From assembly GCA_947176875.1 (NCBI GenBank), contig CAMWSI010000029.1:1-8193 (forward strand): a stretch of 8,193 bases of DNA. The letters are read 5' to 3'. Shown here one piece after another: positions 6,033-8,193 of the stretch. How positions within the stretch are numbered: position 1 is the stretch's first letter; each line of letters starts with the position of its first letter. The notes under the pieces are model-generated. The model searched no databases and was not told where the DNA came from. It saw only the letters and a program-made list of their open reading frames with translations. The position numbers were made by a program, and so were the translations under genes. This stretch comes from an uncultured Bacteroidales bacterium (GTDB lineage: Bacteria > Bacteroidota > Bacteroidia > Bacteroidales > P3).

Positions 6033-8193
6033 TTAGTGCGTTACGACGAATTTGAACGTGCGGATCCGGTTGTCCCGCGTTACGCGGACCAGATACAGGC
6101 CTTGTGTCAGGGAAGCGGTGGAAACCGTGGCTTCCCCGGTCTCCAGCATCTTGACACCGGTCAGGGTATAGATTTCCGCTTTGTCGAACTCACCGTCTAT
6201 ATGCAGTTGCCCGCGATGCGTACTGATGCGTATATCTTCCAAGACTTCATCTTTTTCGACGCTGACGGGGCCGGTGTTTTGGATGGTCAGGTTGGTGATC
6301 TGCAGATAAGAATAATTCTCATCGTTGATCAGGGAGGTCAGGTGAAGGCCGATGGTCATGATACCGTCTTTTTCCAAAGGCGGCAGAACCACTTCCTGAT
6401 AGCCGAATTCGACATAGGGGTCGAGGGGCGGCAACTTGAGTTCGAAAACGGCATTTTGACTTTCGGCCGTATTGGATTTCCCCATCGTGATTTCCAATAA
6501 TTCATCGCTTAGGCAACGGTAGTCGAATGAGAGTTTATAATTGTAATTCGCTCTGAGGAGGAAAGGCGGTGTGATGAAATAATCGTCGGCGTCGTCGATG
6601 GAACCCGGTGGCGTCAAGCCCGGATTGACAAAATATTCAACTACGGGAAGGCCTTCGCCGAATTGGTAGAAGCCATACATGGTGGTGATTTGCCAGCTCC
6701 AGTTGTCTTGATTGTTGTCGATGCAGGTCCAGTGGTTGTCTATGGTGTCCTGAGAGTCGAAGCAGGTGAAATAGACGGCCGCATCCAAAGCGGGGCCGGC
6801 TACATTGCGCTCGGTCACGACAACGGTTTCTCCTATTTCATTGACGGCGAAAATGCCGTAACTGTAAGCTTTCAATACGGTAATGGATTTGTCGTTGAAA
6901 GCGGTCTCTTTCAAGTTTTCAGCCACTACGACAGAATCCGGATAGCGGACAATGCGGTAACTTACTTTCGCGGGATCGACATAGCTGTTGTTCTCGCCGC
7001 CGTTCGAGGCGGTCCAACTCAATTGTAATTCGCCGCAACCGTCCACTTTATTGACTTTCGCATTCGTTACCTTGGCCGGGAAGTCCGGCCCGATATAACG
7101 GTTTACATACGCTTTTTCACCTTCTCCCGCTTCATTGACGGCAATGATGGTGTATTCGTGATAACCGCGTTCGGGTACGGTTTTGTCGGTATAAGTCATC
7201 GCCTTGCCGGGTTCGGCATCGGTAAGATTGGCTATTTCCTGTCCGTCGCGTAAGATTCTGACGGATTTGAGGGCGGTCAGGGGTTTGTAACCGAAGGTCG
7301 TGGTCGGGCAGGTCCAGTTCAGCGTCGCTTCCAATGCGCCTTGCGCTTCCGGCGTTACGGATATCTTTGTGGCGGAGGTCGGCGCGTTTTCTCCGGCTAA
7401 GACAAAAGGAATATAAAGACCGTAAGGGGCGGCGGAACTGGTCGGGTAGGCGATTTCGCCCAAGTCTTGGTATGTAACGGGCGAGGCCTTTAGATCGAAA
7501 CGGATTAAACGATAGGTGTCGGGGTTGCTTTTTTGGGAAAGTACGGTGCAATACAGGCTGCCGTCCGTATGATCCACCTCCATGCCCCAGGAGTGCAACG
7601 CGACTTGGTAGGGGGTATTGCAGATTTCGGTTATCGTTCCGTCCGAAAGGTTTAATATATATAGAACACCGTTATTGTCCATGGCATACATTTTCCCGGT
7701 GTAGTCGGCCGCGATGCCGACCAAGGTCACCGGGGCGTTCGTATCTACGAAGGCAACCCGTTCCATGGCGCCGGTTTCCAAATCGACGGTATATATTCTG
7801 GAAGCCATTTGATTGTCTTCTTCCCGGAGAAAACCGTAAGAAACGGCATACATCGTGGAGTCGGCATAACTGTACGTCATATCCTGAATCCTCATGTATT
7901 GGTCGTCGCTCCAAGGACCGATAATCCGTTTGTTACCGGTTTTCATTTCAATGGCCACCAAATCCGCCGGAATGGGGGGCGCGGCATCGAAAAAATAATA
8001 GGAAAGTCCGTAATAAACGCCATTCGCGGCCGCACCGGCGAAAAAGCCGTTTTCTGACTTCATGGAGACTTCCAGCGCGGTTTCGACAGGATTGTCGGCA
8101 AAGAAGAAGCCCAAGCCGAATTCTCCGGTGCCGAAATCGCTGTTCGATTGGAAATAGGCGTAGATTTTACGGTGAGGTACTTCTCCCGTTTCC
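6033..8193 (-). CDS. Secreted propeller/Fn3/jelly-roll protein with T9SS type A sorting domain, 5'-truncated
   Basis: At least 719 residues; the frame stays open to the window edge, so the N-terminus and any signal peptide are missing. The first approx. 265 visible residues (8193 to about 7395) contain repeated propeller-like strands such as TMYAVSYG, RIYTVDLETGAMERV, GKMYAMDNNGVLYILNLSDG and GSLYCTVLS. Two Fn3-like domains follow (about 7395-7085 and 7085-6790), each with a core tryptophan (LNWTCP, LSWTAS) and a Y-x-x-x-AVNE strand (YTIIAVNEAGEG, YGIFAVNEIGET). A jelly-roll of the choice-of-anchor-J/cleaved-adhesin type spans about 6790-6265, with FTCFDSQ, HWTCIDNNQDNWSW, DYFITPPFLL and YKLSFDY in the expected order. 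The end (about 6260-6036) is a canonical type A sorting domain: IYTLTGVKMLE, then SLTQGLYLVRVTRDNR and KFVVT. Fourteen-odd bases separate it from the next gene, another T9SS cargo, forming a surface-protein operon. Role in adhesion is inferred by family; the ligand is unknown. Confidence 0.9.
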   Translation of the reverse strand, partial: ETGEVPHRKIYAYFQSNSDFGTGEFGLGFFFADNPVETALEVSMKSENGFFAGAAANGVYYGLSYYFFDAAPPIPADLVAIEMKTGNKRIIGPWSDDQYMRIQDMTYSYADSTMYAVSYGFLREEDNQMASRIYTVDLETGAMERVAFVDTNAPVTLVGIAADYTGKMYAMDNNGVLYILNLSDGTITEICNTPYQVALHSWGMEVDHTDGSLYCTVLSQKSNPDTYRLIRFDLKASPVTYQDLGEIAYPTSSAAPYGLYIPFVLAGENAPTSATKISVTPEAQGALEATLNWTCPTTTFGYKPLTALKSVRILRDGQEIANLTDAEPGKAMTYTDKTVPERGYHEYTIIAVNEAGEGEKAYVNRYIGPDFPAKVTNAKVNKVDGCGELQLSWTASNGGENNSYVDPAKVSYRIVRYPDSVVVAENLKETAFNDKSITVLKAYSYGIFAVNEIGETVVVTERNVAGPALDAAVYFTCFDSQDTIDNHWTCIDNNQDNWSWQITTMYGFYQFGEGLPVVEYFVNPGLTPPGSIDDADDYFITPPFLLRANYNYKLSFDYRCLSDELLEITMGKSNTAESQNAVFELKLPPLDPYVEFGYQEVVLPPLEKDGIMTIGLHLTSLINDENYSYLQITNLTIQNTGPVSVEKDEVLEDIRISTHRGQLHIDGEFDKAEIYTLTGVKMLETGEATVSTASLTQGLYLVRVTRDNRIRTFKFVVTH

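Noticed and set aside
8112..8114. TTG as start codon of the minus-strand gene at the right edge
   Set aside because: The frame is open upstream to the window end with protein-like sequence, and no signal peptide follows the TTG, so it is an internal leucine codon.

Overview
The window looks like chromosomal DNA of a Bacteroidetes bacterium, probably order Bacteroidales. Three things point there: two large secreted modular proteins ending in type IX secretion (T9SS) sorting domains, a propionate/methylmalonyl-type biotin carboxylase cluster with a stand-alone carrier protein, and genes without strong Shine-Dalgarno sequences. No 16S or other marker gene is present, so the genus cannot be fixed.

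Left part, plus strand (1-1910): the 3' end of a carboxyltransferase subunit of the propionyl-CoA carboxylase / methylmalonyl-CoA decarboxylase family; a 223-bp intergenic spacer full of inverted repeats; a small biotin carboxyl carrier protein with an odd lysine/alanine-rich tail; and, 9 bp further on and in the same reading frame, a four-helix DUF486 (DMT-like) membrane protein. The carboxyltransferase and carrier are partners in one enzyme: the carrier's biotin moves CO2 to or from the acyl-CoA held by the carboxyltransferase. The biotin carboxylase or the membrane decarboxylase subunit that would complete the enzyme is not in the window.

A 16-bp perfect hairpin (1971-2005) lies between convergent transcription units and probably terminates both.

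Right part, minus strand (2028-8193): two consecutive genes 15 bp apart, surely one transcript. The upstream one (5' end outside the window) has a propeller-like region, two Fn3-like domains, a choice-of-anchor-J/cleaved-adhesin-like jelly roll and a clear T9SS C-terminal domain. The downstream one (1329 aa) has a signal peptide, a Bacteroidetes N-terminal beta-sandwich, an Fn3-like domain, two jelly-roll domains separated by an Fn3, four tandem cysteine-paired Fn3 repeats and a degenerate T9SS domain. They are most likely a pair of cell-surface or secreted adhesin-like proteins; their ligands cannot be read from sequence.

I found no CRISPR array, tRNA, rRNA, transposase or defence system. 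The least explained DNA is the structured spacer at 838-1034: a 124-bp centred palindrome plus a second hairpin with a competing alternative fold.
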